Positions 1-8,329 of a stretch of 64,000 nucleotides of DNA are shown piece after piece. The position numbers were made by a program, and so were the translations under genes. The notes beneath the pieces were generated by a model. That model made no database searches, was not told the DNA's origin, and saw nothing but the letters and a program-made list of their open reading frames with translations. This stretch comes from Spirochaeta lutea. GTDB taxonomy: Bacteria > Spirochaetota > Spirochaetia > DSM-27196 > Salinispiraceae. Where the stretch lies: the NCBI RefSeq assembly GCF_000758165.1, contig NZ_JNUP01000029.1, forward strand, positions 43,388-107,387, given 5' to 3'. The number at the start of each line of letters is the position of its first letter. Within the stretch, counting starts at the first letter, position 1.

Positions 1-72
1 TACCCCCACAATGATCAGGGATGTCATGAGAATAAACCGTAACCCTAGGGATCTATTCCAGCCAAATGCCAT
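1..72 (-). CDS. N-terminus of a membrane/sensor protein (partial)
   Basis: Only the first 24 codons are inside the window. An ATG at 72 is preceded by a perfect AGGAGG (78-83) that overlaps the stop of the upstream binding-protein gene. The peptide begins with a short basic stretch (WNRSLGLRF) followed by a hydrophobic run (ILMTSLIIVGV), as in the first transmembrane helix of sensor kinases, chemoreceptors or cyclases. The tight coupling to a family-3 binding protein suggests a sensor using or accompanying that protein. The product class itself cannot be seen here. Confidence 0.6.
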   Translation of the reverse strand, partial: MAFGWNRSLGLRFILMTSLIIVGV

Positions 73-81
73 ACAAACCTC

Positions 82-903
82 CTAGTTTCTGGGGGGAATA
101 CCGGCCTGGGAATATCCCCGGGACACCATCTCTTGGTAGGTGCCATCGGCCTTCATAGCCCGGAGGGCATCGGCCAGGGGCTGAACCAATTCCCGGTAAT
201 CCCGGTGCAGGTACAGGTACATGGGCCTGGTGGCCAAGGGCGGCTCCAGATGCCGTATCCCCTGGTAGCCCAGGTCGGCCAGGACGGTGTACCCCGTGGC
301 GTAATCGTAGAGGGCCACATCAATCCTCCCCTTATCCAGCATGGTAAACAACTCAACCTGGGTCGGTACCAGGATGACCCAGGGAAAATCCGCCGTCTGC
401 TCCTCCAAGATCTTCCATCCTCGGACAATGCCGATGCTCAGCTCCCGCAAGTCTTCCCAGCTCCGAATCTGCAGAGCCTGCCGGCTGAAGGCAACAAAAT
501 CCATAACCATATTTGCCTCGGGCACCCGGACCAGGTTGGGAAAATCCTTCTCCATCCCCGCCACCCGGTTCAGCTCACCCTGAAAAATCCCCGCATTTAC
601 ATCGTACAGGGCCTGTTCCGTGGGGTTATAGACGACCTTCGCCCTACCCCCAACCCGCCGGAATGCCTCCAGAATTATCTCATCGAGCATCCCCGTTCCC
701 TGGCAGTTGGATAAAAAGTTCTGATAACTGGTACTGATAATAACCGGCTCCTCCGCCTCCAGCCTGCTCTGCCGGGGTGATTCAGCCAAGCCGGCCAGGG
801 GCAGGCAAACCCACACCAGGGCCGCCAGAGCAGCCAAGCCTGACCCGCGCCGGGAATACCATCCTCCGGGAGCCCTTCTCTGCCGCCGGGTGCTGTACGC
901 CAT
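82..903 (-). CDS. Periplasmic solute-binding protein, family 3
   Basis: 273 aa with a long basic N-terminus, a hydrophobic signal segment (about residues 22-40, LAALAALVWVCLPLAGLA) and a two-lobed amino-acid-type binding domain. Typical features are the early LSNCQGTG/MLDEIILEAF segment, the SIGIVRGWK hinge region and the RIDVALYDYATGY segment. ATG 903 is chosen because AGGAGGTGA lies 5 nt upstream. No permease or ATPase follows. The next gene on the same strand, starting 10 nt downstream, begins with a membrane helix, so a role as sensory input rather than transport is plausible (inference). Confidence 0.8.
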   Translation of the reverse strand: MAYSTRRQRRAPGGWYSRRGSGLAALAALVWVCLPLAGLAESPRQSRLEAEEPVIISTSYQNFLSNCQGTGMLDEIILEAFRRVGGRAKVVYNPTEQALYDVNAGIFQGELNRVAGMEKDFPNLVRVPEANMVMDFVAFSRQALQIRSWEDLRELSIGIVRGWKILEEQTADFPWVILVPTQVELFTMLDKGRIDVALYDYATGYTVLADLGYQGIRHLEPPLATRPMYLYLHRDYRELVQPLADALRAMKADGTYQEMVSRGYSQAGIPPRN

Positions 904-924
904 GGTTCACCTCCTGCCACCATT

Positions 925-1053
925 TAAGTATAGGATAGTGCGCAAAAGCTTGTAACGTTTCCCTTTAGCGGCGCTGTCCCTGGGGCAGGCCACCAGGCGT
1001 CACCGCTATATCTGGTGTAGGTTACAATCTTTTGCGCACTCAGTAAGTATAGG
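925..1053. repeat. MITE-like element copy A with 10-bp target duplication
   Basis: A 109-bp imperfect palindrome (935-1043) with termini TAGTGCGCAAAAG and CTTTTGCGCACT. It is flanked by identical 10-bp direct repeats TAAGTATAGG (925-934 and 1044-1053). Read on the minus strand it carries the core ACACCAGATATAGCG shared with copies at 24676 and 52692. No coding capacity. The direct repeats are what a transposition target duplication leaves. Confidence 0.85.
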
Positions 1054-1200
1054 GTACCCGGAGGATATTGGTTGATCAAAATCCATGGCGAACCGGTTGT
1101 CTCTGGTTTCGGTCGCTCCAGCCTCGATTGTCCCGGGCTGGGCCGATCTCCGGTTATCCCAGCCTTGGCGGTTTTAGCGGTCATTTTTCAACACGGCTGT

Positions 1201-1220
1201 CCATACCCCCACGGGTATGG
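1201..1220. promoter_or_regulatory. Perfect 8-bp inverted repeat upstream of ygiQ-like gene
   Basis: CCATACCC-CCAC-GGGTATGG ends 13 nt before the ATG of the radical SAM gene. It has no T tract, so it is not a terminator. It could be an operator or an RNA hairpin masking the start. A weak -10-like TATGGT overlaps its right arm. Confidence 0.4.
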
Positions 1221-1233
1221 TAAGCTAGGGGTG

Positions 1234-3270
1234 ATGCAGCAACTACACGATTACCAGGCTCCGCGGTCCGCCTTCCTGCCGGTGTGCAAGGAGGATCTAT
1301 CCCCGGGTTCCGAACTTGATATTATTTTTGTTACCGGGGATGCCTATGTGGACCATCCCAGCTTCGGAACCGCCCTCTTGGCACGGATTCTGGAGAACCA
1401 GGGGTACCGGGTGGGAATAATCGCCCAGCCGGATTGGCGCAGCACCCGGGATTTCACTCGCCTCGGTCGGCCCCGCCTCGCATTCTTCGTAACCGCTGGC
1501 AATATGGATTCCATGGTTGCCAATTACACTGTGGCAGGAAAACCCCGGAAGGACGATGCCTACTCCCCGGGCGGTTTGGGGGGCCGGCGCCCGGACCGGG
1601 CGACCCTGGTGTACTGTACCCGCATTCGAGAGGCATTTAAGCAGACAGACATTGTCATAGGAGGCATTGAGGCCAGTCTACGGCGCTTTGCCCACTACGA
1701 TTATTGGTCGAATTCCCTACGCCGATCCATGCTCATCGACTCTAAAGCCGACCTGCTGGTCTACGGTATGGCCGAACGCAGCGTCGTGGAGATTGCCCGC
1801 CAGCTTTCCGCAGGCCGGCGGGCCGGAGAACTGCAGCATATTCCCGGAACCCTCTGGCGCTGCAGGGCTGAGGATGCCCAGAGTATCCAGGTCATAGCAG
1901 ACACCTGGCCATCCCTCATCCAGGACGACGCCGCCGGGCTGCCCGAAGCACGGCTGTTACCCCGGAAGATCCAGAATCTGCCCGGCTGGGAAGACCTCAA
2001 GGATCCCCGGCTCGGCAAAAACCACTACAGCCAAAGCTTTCTTGCCCAGCACCGGAACACCGATGCCCTCAACGCCGATATCCTAACCGAGGCCTACGGC
2101 CCCTGGCTGGTGGTGCAAAATCCCCCGGCACTTCCCCTCTCCGCCTCGGAATTCGATGCACTCTACACCCTGCCCTTCACCCGCACCTTCCATCCCGATT
2201 ACCTGGAGGCCGGGGGGGTCCCCGCCATAGAGGAGGTCCGCTTCTCCCTGGTTTCCAGCCGGGGTTGCTTCGGGGGCTGTAGCTTCTGTGCCCTGACCTT
2301 CCACCAGGGTCGGCGCATCCAGGCACGAAGCGGCGATTCCCTGGTCCGAGAAGCGGAGCTACTAACCCGGCTTCCGGGATTCAAGGGCTACATCCACGAT
2401 GTGGGGGGCCCCACGGCGAACTTCCGGCGGCCTGCCTGCGAGAAACAACGCAGGGTTGGGGTCTGCAAGGACCGTCAATGCCTGCATCCCCGGTTATGCA
2501 ATCAGCTGGTGGTGGATCATCAGGATTACCTGGGAGTTCTACGCCGGCTGCGCAGCCTGGAGGGTATAAAAAAGGTCTTCATCCGATCGGGAATTCGCTT
2601 TGACTATCTATTAGGTGATTCCAATGGAGAGTTCCTGACTGAATTATGCGCCCACCATGTGTCGGGAAAACTCAAGGTAGCCCCGGAGCATATCAGCCCC
2701 CGGGCCTTGGCGGCCATGGGTAAACCCCGTCCCGAGGTATTCCAACAATTCGCCCACGCCTTCAAGAACACCAACCAACGCCTGGGCAAGAATCAGTTTA
2801 TGGTTCCCTATTTCATATCAAGCCATCCCGGTACCACCCTGGCGGACGCTCTGGAGCTGGCGCTGTATTTCCGGGATCAGGGCGGAACCCCCGAACAGGT
2901 CCAGGACTTCTACCCCACCCCGGGAACCTTGGCTACCTGTATGTACTATACGGGAATCGACCCCCGGACCGGTAGGGAGATCTACGTATCCCGATCCTAC
3001 CAGGAAAAGGCCATGCAGCGGGCGCTGCTTCAATTCAGGGATCCCAAGAACCATGGGAAGGTCCGCCAGGCCCTGGAGACCCTGGGAAGAACCGACCTAA
3101 TCGGGCAGGGGAAGCAGTGTTTGGTGCCGGGAGCATTCAAATCCCCCCCGGGAAAACCCGGCGCCGATCAAAAACGGCATCAGAATCCCAAAAGCCGCCA
3201 CCGCAGTTCCGAGAACAGAAGGAATACCCCGGGTGGTAGGGGACGGTCGAACCACCGTACCTCGAAATGA
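1234..3270 (+). CDS. YgiQ-family radical SAM protein
   Basis: About 678 aa from the ATG at 1234 (GTG 1231 is an alternative); the frame is open further upstream but without family similarity. The N-terminus (LPVCKEDL ... FVTGDAYVDHPSFGTALLARILE) is a cobalamin-binding-like fold typical of the YgiQ family. The radical SAM cluster motif CxxxCxxC is at about residues 344-351 (GCFGGCSFC), with later APEHIS and PGTTL motifs. The family is annotated as radical SAM enzymes of unsettled function. The basic C-terminal tail is low-complexity. The end overlaps the convergent M23 gene by 91 bp. Confidence 0.88.
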   Translation: MQQLHDYQAPRSAFLPVCKEDLSPGSELDIIFVTGDAYVDHPSFGTALLARILENQGYRVGIIAQPDWRSTRDFTRLGRPRLAFFVTAGNMDSMVANYTVAGKPRKDDAYSPGGLGGRRPDRATLVYCTRIREAFKQTDIVIGGIEASLRRFAHYDYWSNSLRRSMLIDSKADLLVYGMAERSVVEIARQLSAGRRAGELQHIPGTLWRCRAEDAQSIQVIADTWPSLIQDDAAGLPEARLLPRKIQNLPGWEDLKDPRLGKNHYSQSFLAQHRNTDALNADILTEAYGPWLVVQNPPALPLSASEFDALYTLPFTRTFHPDYLEAGGVPAIEEVRFSLVSSRGCFGGCSFCALTFHQGRRIQARSGDSLVREAELLTRLPGFKGYIHDVGGPTANFRRPACEKQRRVGVCKDRQCLHPRLCNQLVVDHQDYLGVLRRLRSLEGIKKVFIRSGIRFDYLLGDSNGEFLTELCAHHVSGKLKVAPEHISPRALAAMGKPRPEVFQQFAHAFKNTNQRLGKNQFMVPYFISSHPGTTLADALELALYFRDQGGTPEQVQDFYPTPGTLATCMYYTGIDPRTGREIYVSRSYQEKAMQRALLQFRDPKNHGKVRQALETLGRTDLIGQGKQCLVPGAFKSPPGKPGADQKRHQNPKSRHRSSENRRNTPGGRGRSNHRTSK

Positions 3271-4052
3271 AGGTGGTTGCCCGTAGAGCGGCCGGTGCTG
3301 CCTACCCTGCCTATCCCGGATAAGCCCTTAAAGACCCAGTCCCCGGCCTCGACGGAGAGGCTCTCCATGTGGCCGTAGCGGGTGGAAAACCCCAGCCAAT
3401 GGTCTACCTGTACCCAGTTCCCCAGGGTATCGCTCCAGCCGGCATGCCGTACCACCCCGGATTTCGCCGCCCGGACAGCCGTTCCTCCCGGAGCGGCGAT
3501 ATCTATGCCCTCGTGGATTTCCAGAGAGAGGGCCAAGGAAGATTCAGGACGACCGCGGAGGAAAAAACCCGAGGTCACCGGTCCCCGCAGGGGATGGAGA
3601 AAGGGGGGAATGAGGAGCCACAGCAGCACCAGGATTGCCCCTGCCCCGGCCATCCAGCGGTACCATCTGCGGCGACGCTGGCCGGTGGTCTGGAAGCGGG
3701 CCAAGTGGCGCCGTTCTTTTTTTATTTCCCGGCGCAGCTCCCGGTTCGCCCGGCGTTGTTCCCGGTTCACCCTGCGCTGGGTCTGGTTCGCCCGGCGTTG
3801 TTCCCGGTTTACCCTGCGCTGGGTCTGGTTTGATCGGCGTTGTTCCCGGTTCGCGTGACTACGGTTTCGGTTCTTGTTATGTTGGTTTCGGTTCGCCCGG
3901 GGCTGTGCCGGGTTTGAACGGTTCTGTGACTTGTACACCCGGGGCTGTTTCCGGTTTTCCCAAGATGGTGCCGGGTCTGAACGGTGGCCTTCCCGGGGAA
4001 GCCCGGACTGCTCAGGAATTATGGTGGACTGATTCCTGCCTTGCTGCTCCAC
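3180..4052 (-). CDS. Membrane-anchored M23 (LytM) metallopeptidase with basic repeat tail
   Basis: 290 aa from GTG 4052 (GGGGG ribosome site upstream). Residues 35-130 form a cytoplasmic N/Q/R-rich tail with 14-residue repeats (NQTQRRVNREQRRA). One transmembrane helix follows (134-152), then an extracytoplasmic M23 domain. The zinc motif HxxxD is H180/D184, the catalytic YGH is H228, and HLH is 260-262; all are present, so the peptidoglycan hydrolase should be active. It starts 9 nt after the winged-helix gene, so they are cotranscribed. The strongly positive tail is unusual and may bind nucleic acid or the inner membrane surface (inference). Confidence 0.85.
   Translation of the reverse strand: MEQQGRNQSTIIPEQSGLPREGHRSDPAPSWENRKQPRVYKSQNRSNPAQPRANRNQHNKNRNRSHANREQRRSNQTQRRVNREQRRANQTQRRVNREQRRANRELRREIKKERRHLARFQTTGQRRRRWYRWMAGAGAILVLLWLLIPPFLHPLRGPVTSGFFLRGRPESSLALSLEIHEGIDIAAPGGTAVRAAKSGVVRHAGWSDTLGNWVQVDHWLGFSTRYGHMESLSVEAGDWVFKGLSGIGRVGSTGRSTGNHLHFEVRWFDRPLPPGVFLLFSELRWRLLGF
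3747..3853. repeat. 42-bp in-frame tandem repeat inside M23 gene
   Basis: Two near-identical 42-bp units (3747-3788, 3789-3830) and a partial third (3831-3853) encode the 14-aa basic repeats of the peptidase tail. The unit is a multiple of three, so changes in copy number alter tail length but not frame. Confidence 0.85.
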
Positions 4053-4061
4053 TTCGGCCCC

Positions 4062-4370
4062 CTAGAGCCCTTCTTCCACAGCAAATGCCAGGAGGTCCCG
4101 GACCCGGGCATGGCTTTCCAAGGGATGGCGGAGGTGACCCTCCAGATTAATGGTGTACCGGTTGCGACGGCCTTGTTTCTCCTTGGTTATTACCCCCGCA
4201 GCCTCCAGGTCCTGAAGGATTCTTTGTACCGCCCGTTCAGTAATCTGTACCCGGGCGGCAATATCCCGGATGCGGGCATGGGGATTCTGTACCAGGCAAA
4301 TGAGTACGTGGCTATGATTAGAGAGGTAATTCCAGCCAGGTTGTCGTCCCGGTTGATTCAATTCGGTCAT
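4062..4370 (-). CDS. Small winged-helix DNA-binding protein
   Basis: About 102 aa from ATG 4370. The reading frame continues upstream to GTG 4448, which overlaps an AGGAGG, so the start is uncertain. The sequence contains a winged helix: a helical stretch ARIRDIAARVQITERAVQRILQDLEAAGVI followed by the wing KEKQGRRNRYTIN, as in MarR/ArsR-like or IclR-type regulators. The product lacks an effector domain. It sits 9 nt upstream of the M23 peptidase and probably regulates this two-gene unit (inference). Confidence 0.7.
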   Translation of the reverse strand: MTELNQPGRQPGWNYLSNHSHVLICLVQNPHARIRDIAARVQITERAVQRILQDLEAAGVITKEKQGRRNRYTINLEGHLRHPLESHARVRDLLAFAVEEGL

Positions 4371-4490
4371 GGGTGTAACTATATCCTTTTCCTGGCTCTT
4401 TGTCGCCGTTCGCCGCCACTTCGTATACCCGAGGTCAGAGAGCCCCACCTCCTAAGATGGACACAATCACGTATCCCGGTCAGGAGCCCC

Positions 4491-4519
4491 TTGACCATTC
4501 CAGAGGCCAGGAATATTCT
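4491..4519 (+). promoter_or_regulatory. Sigma70-type promoter for amidoligase pair
   Basis: TTGACC (4491-4496), 17-bp spacer, TATTCT (4514-4519). The ATG of the ATP-grasp gene is at 4531, so the predicted leader is only about 5 nt, and no Shine-Dalgarno fits in it. Confidence 0.6.
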
Positions 4520-4530
4520 AGCAATTAGAG

Positions 4531-6003
4531 ATGCAAAACCTCATAGTTGTCAGCCGACTGGAAGATTTACCCGGACCTATCGAAGGGGCGGATGTTGTTA
4601 CTGCACGGTCCTACCTGACCGATCCGGACTATACCCGGGTAAAGGACCTCAGGGTCTATAACCTGTGCCGGAGCTACCGGTATCAATCCGCGGGATACTA
4701 TGTTTCCCTCCTGGCTGAAGCCCGGGGGCACAGCATACTGCCCGGGGTTGCGACCCTCCAGGACTTCCGTTCCATCAGCGTAATTAAATCCATGAGCGAG
4801 GACCTGGAGTACCTTATTCAAAAGGGGCTCAAGCGTCTCCAGGGTGATGAGTTCACCCTAAGCATCTACTTCGGCCAGAATCTGGCGAAGCAGTATGAGG
4901 CCCTGGCCCGGGCCATCTACGGCCTCTTTGAGGCTCCCCTGCTCCGGGTTCATTTTACCCGGACGAAACGGGGCTGGGAAATCCAGAGTGTGGGGCCGGT
5001 TTCCCTGAAGGAAATCCCAGAAAACCACCGGGACAGTCTATTGGCCTTCGCCCAGGCGTTCTTCAAACGTCGGGCGGTGGTCCGCCGGAGCAAAAAACAG
5101 CCCAAATACAGCCTGGCCATTCTCGTCGATCCCGATGAACCCGCACCGCCCAGCGATCCGAAGGCAATTAAGCGCTTTGTCCGGGCCGCTGAATCCCTGG
5201 GACTGGAACCCGAGGTCATTACCCGGAGCGACTATTCCTACCTACCCGAGTACGACGGGCTGTTCATCCGCGCCACCACCAGTGTAACCAATATGACCTA
5301 CCGGTTCGCCCGGAAGGCCTGGGCCGACGGACTGGTGGTCATCGACGATCCCCAATCTATTCTGCGCTGCACCAATAAGGTCTATCTCGCCGAGCTCCTG
5401 GAGCGCCATAAAATCCCCACCCCCCAAAGCATCGTCATTCATAAGGACAACTGGGAACGAATCCCTTCGGAATTGGGGTTCCCGGTGATTCTCAAACAGC
5501 CCGACTCGAGCTTCAGTATGGGTGTTGTCAAGGTCAGCGATTCCGGCAGTCTTAAAACAACCCTGGAAGAATTCTTAAACGGCTCAGACTTCGTAGTGGC
5601 TCAGCGGTACACCCCTACCGACTATGACTGGCGCATCGGCATTCTGAACCAGAAACCCCTCTTTGCCTGTAAGTACTTCATGGCCCGGGGGCACTGGCAG
5701 ATCTACAATTGGCAGGCGCCATCGGGTCACCGCTCGGGCAAATGGGAAACCCTTGCCCTGGAAAACACTCCCCCAGAGATCGTAAAAATCGCCCTGAAGG
5801 CAGCGAACCTGATCGGCGACGGCTTCTACGGAGTGGATCTCAAGATGACCGAGAACGGGCCTATGATCATAGAGATAAACGATAATCCCAGCATCGAAAG
5901 CGATGTTGAGGACCTGGTCCTTAAAGATCAGCTCTACGCCCAAATCATGGGCTACTTCGCCTGGAGAATTCAATTGAAAAAAGGAAGCGTCAATGGCATC
6001 TAG
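4531..6003 (+). CDS. RimK-like ATP-grasp ligase with RLAN N-terminal domain
   Basis: 490 aa. Residues about 1-190 match the RLAN-type alpha/beta domain that precedes some RimK-like enzymes (VVTARSYL, LCRSYRYQSAGYYVSLLAEARGH). The C-terminal half is a RimK-type ATP-grasp: IRATTSVTN, LERHKIPTPQSIVI, KQPDSSFSMGV (nucleotide loop), and the metal-binding IIEINDNPSIESDVED. This family forms amide bonds by activating a carboxylate as acyl phosphate, often adding glutamate or other amino acids. It overlaps the GCS2 gene by 11 bp, which argues for a two-enzyme pathway. The substrate is unknown. Confidence 0.88.
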   Translation: MQNLIVVSRLEDLPGPIEGADVVTARSYLTDPDYTRVKDLRVYNLCRSYRYQSAGYYVSLLAEARGHSILPGVATLQDFRSISVIKSMSEDLEYLIQKGLKRLQGDEFTLSIYFGQNLAKQYEALARAIYGLFEAPLLRVHFTRTKRGWEIQSVGPVSLKEIPENHRDSLLAFAQAFFKRRAVVRRSKKQPKYSLAILVDPDEPAPPSDPKAIKRFVRAAESLGLEPEVITRSDYSYLPEYDGLFIRATTSVTNMTYRFARKAWADGLVVIDDPQSILRCTNKVYLAELLERHKIPTPQSIVIHKDNWERIPSELGFPVILKQPDSSFSMGVVKVSDSGSLKTTLEEFLNGSDFVVAQRYTPTDYDWRIGILNQKPLFACKYFMARGHWQIYNWQAPSGHRSGKWETLALENTPPEIVKIALKAANLIGDGFYGVDLKMTENGPMIIEINDNPSIESDVEDLVLKDQLYAQIMGYFAWRIQLKKGSVNGI

Positions 6004-7390
6004 CCCTTCGGATCAAGCCCGCACCCCGGAGGCGTCCCCCTCGGGGAACCGCCCGCAACAAACCCCCGACTCTTCTCTGCAAGACCCGCACCCGGTTCGA
6101 TCCGGCGGGGCTTCCCAGCCCCCGGCCCTCCTGGAGGCTGGGGGAATCGAATTGGAGTATGCCATCGTGAGGGCCGACACCTTGGCTGTTGTTCCCAGGG
6201 CGGAGACTCTCCTGGGCAGCGGGGCCAGCGAGGTGGAACATCCCCCGCTATCCTGGTCCAACGAGCTGGTGATGCATGTTATTGAACTGAAAAACCCACT
6301 GCCCGTGACCGACCTCACGGAGCTGGAACCCAGTTTCCGGGCCCAGGTAGGGCAGGTAAACAATACCCTCCTCCAGCTTCCCCAGGCCTGCTGCCTGCTG
6401 CCCACGGGAGCCCATCCCTGGATGGATCCGGCCAAAGAAACCCGGATGTGGCCCCATGAACAAACCGAGATCTACCAGGCATACGACCGGATTTTCTCGA
6501 CCCGAGGACACGGTTGGGCGAATCTCCAGAGCTGCCATCTGAACCTGAGTTTTAGAAGCGACGAGGATTTTTTCCGGCTGCACACCGCCATCCGCCTGCT
6601 TCTGCCCCTGCTCCCCGGTCTATGGGCATCCACCCCCTATCTGGGCGGCACCTACGCCGCGGCGATGGACGCCCGTTTGGAAACCTATGCGGGCAACCAG
6701 CATCGGATTCCCGAGATCGCCGGGGACATCATTCCCGAGCAGGTTTCAACCATAGAGGAATACCACCAGCTCGTTCTCCAACCCATGTACCGGGCCATCG
6801 CCCCCCAGGATCCCGAGGGCCTGCTCCAGGAAGAGTGGCTTAACAGCCGCGGAGCCATCCCCAAGTTCAGCCGGAACAGCATGGAAATCCGGATCCTCGA
6901 TCTTCAAGGCCACCCCACCAGGGATCTCCTCTTCAGTCTGGTAACCATTGCCCTGATCCGCCGCCTGGCCTTTGCAGATTCCAAGGAACTCCGGGACCTG
7001 TCCAAGACCCCCCAGGAAATTCTGGTATCCCAGTATCGCCGCTGTGTCAGCCAGGCCAGCGCAGCACCCCTGAGCCTTCCCTACATCCCTCGCATTTTTG
7101 CCGATCTTCTCCCCCGAGGCGGCCAGGCTCCCCGGGTCCGGGATTTTTGGACAGCAGCCCTGCATTGGTTCGCTTCCGACCACGCCCTGCCCCCAGCCCT
7201 GGAGGCGGACCTTCAAGACTGTCTTACCGAGTATCCCCACCGAGGCAGCTTGGCAGAAACCTTGTATCAGGAATTGGGTCCCGCGCCCAGCCGAAGCCAG
7301 CTCTTCCAGAGCTACCGCCGGTTAGCTGCCGGCCTTCCGGGAGCCGAGTCTCTACCCCCGGCCCCGGGAAAACACCCGGCCGAACAATGA
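5993..7390 (+). CDS. GCS2-family glutamate-cysteine-ligase-like amidoligase
   Basis: 465 aa from ATG 5993, with AAGGAAG just upstream inside the previous gene. After a ~48-residue proline/serine-rich lead, the glutamine-synthetase-like fold of the GCS2 family is visible: GGIELEYAIV near residue 50, SNELVMHVIELKNP, the central LQSCHLNLSF and the late NSMEIRILDLQ strand. GCS2 enzymes couple glutamate to an amine using ATP. Here the partner is the preceding RLAN/ATP-grasp ligase rather than glutathione synthetase, so a different gamma-glutamyl or peptide product is likely (inference). It converges on the TrkA-C gene with a 39-bp overlap. Confidence 0.85.
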   Translation: MASSPSDQARTPEASPSGNRPQQTPDSSLQDPHPVRSGGASQPPALLEAGGIELEYAIVRADTLAVVPRAETLLGSGASEVEHPPLSWSNELVMHVIELKNPLPVTDLTELEPSFRAQVGQVNNTLLQLPQACCLLPTGAHPWMDPAKETRMWPHEQTEIYQAYDRIFSTRGHGWANLQSCHLNLSFRSDEDFFRLHTAIRLLLPLLPGLWASTPYLGGTYAAAMDARLETYAGNQHRIPEIAGDIIPEQVSTIEEYHQLVLQPMYRAIAPQDPEGLLQEEWLNSRGAIPKFSRNSMEIRILDLQGHPTRDLLFSLVTIALIRRLAFADSKELRDLSKTPQEILVSQYRRCVSQASAAPLSLPYIPRIFADLLPRGGQAPRVRDFWTAALHWFASDHALPPALEADLQDCLTEYPHRGSLAETLYQELGPAPSRSQLFQSYRRLAAGLPGAESLPPAPGKHPAEQ

Positions 7391-8158
7391 TCTGGACTTA
7401 TCCTGCTTCTGCTTGGGCTTGCCCTCAAATACCCGCTGAACCTCCACCGCCTGGAGATGCTGGGTATCCCCCGCTTCCCCGACCGGCCGATCCGACAGCC
7501 CGCGGATAACCTCTTCCCGGCCGTAGAGAATCACCTCATCACCCTCATAAATTGAAGTACTGCCCCGGGGCACCCCGACATAGTAACCGTCTCCCCGTTG
7601 GACACCGATAATCAGCACTCCCTCATCGGAAAGCTGCAACTCCGCCACAGTCCGCCCGGCAAGCCAGTTTCCTTCCCGAACCGGCAGCTTAACGATCTCG
7701 AACTCCCCGCTTAAAAACAACAGAGAATCGTAATCCTTGGCATACACCCGGGTAAAGCGCCGTAAAAACCGTTCAATTATCCGGCTGAGAACCCTGTCCA
7801 ACAACCGTGAGCGGCTGATCAGGTACAACACCAGGAGCCCTCCGACAATGATGGCGACCCGGAGAAGTAAATCTGTATCCGTACTGGGCTGGACAAAGGT
7901 AATGATCAGGGATGACATAAAGGACACCAGCCCTACATTACCCAGGAGCATCAGATTGAGAATTATCTTCCGTCGCACGGGGTGGTTTACAATAGACTCG
8001 GTCTCACGGCTGGTAAACCCTGTAGTAGTAAAGGCTGAACGTGCCTGAAATTTCGCAATGTCGTCGGACATACCCGTAAGTTTGAGCATTATTGCCGCAA
8101 CCCGTACTACCAGAAGGGACACAAGGATGATCACAAAAAATGAAACAATAGACGCCAT
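7352..8158 (-). CDS. Membrane protein with C-terminal TrkA-C domain
   Basis: 268 aa. About three hydrophobic segments (residues 4-25, 66-88, 97-115) flank a pore-like AFTTTGFTSRETE stretch (about residues 42-54), which recalls the TTGF selectivity turns of Trk/Ktr K+ transporters. After a basic linker a TrkA-C (RCK-C) domain follows (about 150-225: FEIVKLPVREGNWLAGRTVAEL, EGVLIIGVQR, IYEGDEVILYG). Such domains bind regulatory ligands in cation channels. The gene is much smaller than a full TrkH. A role in ion flux is inferred, and the ion is not identifiable. Confidence 0.7.
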   Translation of the reverse strand: MASIVSFFVIILVSLLVVRVAAIMLKLTGMSDDIAKFQARSAFTTTGFTSRETESIVNHPVRRKIILNLMLLGNVGLVSFMSSLIITFVQPSTDTDLLLRVAIIVGGLLVLYLISRSRLLDRVLSRIIERFLRRFTRVYAKDYDSLLFLSGEFEIVKLPVREGNWLAGRTVAELQLSDEGVLIIGVQRGDGYYVGVPRGSTSIYEGDEVILYGREEVIRGLSDRPVGEAGDTQHLQAVEVQRVFEGKPKQKQDKSRSLFGRVFSRGRG

Positions 8159-8230
8159 AGGTATCCCCAGTATAACCGTCGGGCCACAAAAAAGGTATGG
8201 CTACCGGGCAATTCATGGGGATAAACTATC

Positions 8231-8301
8231 TTGACAGCCCGGGTATGCCACGGTAGGGTTAGAGAAGTACCTGATAAATTCACTAATCTTTTAGGTTAGT
8301 G
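8231..8301 (+). promoter_or_regulatory. Promoter and palindromic operator of IscA-like gene
   Basis: TTGACA (8231-8236), 17-bp spacer, TAGGGT (8254-8259). A 21-bp near-perfect palindrome (8281-8301) lies in the 5' untranslated region, with arms CACTAATC/GGTTAGTG (one mismatch). It is placed where a repressor would block elongation, or where an RNA hairpin would form. The gene has its own AGGAGGA ribosome site after this element. Confidence 0.6.
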
Positions 8302-8329
8302 TAGGTGATTCTAACGAGGAGGACCATCC

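Noticed and set aside
3747..3853. CRISPR-like 42-bp repeat
   Set aside because: Contiguous repeats without spacers that encode protein.
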